Source: Streptococcus orisasini (lineage in GTDB: Bacteria > Bacillota > Bacilli > Lactobacillales > Streptococcaceae). Taken from it: a DNA stretch of 53,571 nt. The stretch covers positions 1 through 53,571 of the forward strand of contig NZ_BCLE01000025.1 of assembly GCF_001431045.1 (NCBI RefSeq), given 5' to 3'. This document shows positions 53,486 through 53,571 of the stretch, one piece after another. Each line of letters opens with the position of its first letter. The first letter of the stretch is position 1. The notes beneath the pieces are model-generated. The model searched no databases. It was not told the DNA's origin and saw only the letters and a list, made by a program, of their open reading frames with translations. The position numbers and the translations under genes are program-made.

Positions 53486-53569
53486 GATACTTTCCTTAGG
53501 TAGCACGGACGGCAAAACCAAACGCCAACGCTATAGCTTTTGCATTAGATTGCCGTTAGAAATAGTATC
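53486..53569. other. Imperfect inverted repeat at the window end
   Basis: GATACT (53486-53491) and AGTATC (53564-53569) flank a nested pair ACGGCAA (53509-53515) and TTGCCGT (53540-53546). This could be a hairpin or the edge of a repeat element; the window ends before this can be decided. The next gene is not visible. Confidence 0.3.
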
Positions 53570-53571
53570 GA

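Noticed and set aside
1..53571. tRNA or rRNA genes, complete insertion sequences or prophage genes
   Set aside because: I looked for cloverleaf-type sequences, transposase motifs and integrase motifs and saw none; mobile signs are limited to the MITE-like repeat and recombined adhesin segments.

Overview
The window reads as a chromosomal segment of a low-GC Streptococcus of the mutans group. The basis is gene order and protein content: xseA-xseB-ispA-tlyA-argR-recN, degV-hup-perR, gpmA-pbp2B-recR-ddl-murF, prfC followed by an antigen I/II locus, and plsC-comEA-comEC follow the order I remember for S. mutans, and the surface proteins are SpaP/PAc-like and Cnm/Cbm-like. Differences from S. mutans as I know it (two tandem antigen I/II genes plus a Cna-type adhesin at the spaP position, an ECF folate transporter between ddl and murF, an inserted PTS/aldolase operon) suggest a relative rather than S. 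mutans itself. The species is not determined here.

Layout. Positions 1-6.9 kb: the end of an NAD(P)HX dehydratase gene, a convergent HAD phosphatase gene, then a tightly packed operon xseA-xseB-ispA-tlyA-argR-recN. 7.1-10.7 kb: degV, an SGNH hydrolase, ypmS, hup, perR and a 49-codon membrane-peptide gene. 10.7-12.8 kb: two minus-strand flavoenzyme genes (OYE-type reductase, PyrDA). 13-24 kb: gpmA, pbp2B, recR, ddl, folT (minus strand, with a tetrahydrofolate riboswitch), murF, two integral membrane proteins and prfC. 24-25.6 kb: a MITE-like repeat, an Rrf2-type regulator and yjdF behind a structured leader. 26-37.7 kb: a surface-adhesin island with two 1.5-kilo-residue antigen I/II paralogues and a Cna-type adhesin with a Thr/Glu-rich stalk, all ending in LPxTG sorting signals. 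38-39.6 kb: the DEAD-box helicase gene cshA. 39.7-40.5 kb: small membrane peptides and what looks like bacteriocin debris. 40.6-47 kb: an operon of ascorbate-type PTS EIIA/B/C, SIS isomerase, two Schiff-base aldolases and a PRD/PTS regulator. 47.2-49.2 kb: two minus-strand genes (a methyltransferase/GIY-YIG fusion and a polysaccharide deacetylase). 49.3-53.4 kb: plsC behind a 350-nt structured leader, then comEA-comEC under a perfect ComX (cin-box) promoter.

How parts work together. The housekeeping blocks cover DNA repair (XseAB, RecN, RecR), wall synthesis (Ddl, MurF, PBP2B), isoprenoids, and translation and RNA metabolism (RF3, CshA). The accessory parts concern host colonisation (three wall-anchored adhesins), competence (ComEA/EC) and use of an unidentified carbohydrate or sugar acid.

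The points most worth following are: the plsC leader, which holds a three-way-junction-like fold and two tandem long hairpins with shared borders but different stems; the PTS/SIS/two-aldolase operon, whose substrate is unknown and which lacks a dehydratase; the mosaic antigen I/II pair with a swapped head domain and near-identical tracts; and the folT and yjdF leaders, where expression-platform logic can be read from the sequence. All assignments come from reading motifs and gene order; no database search or folding program was run.
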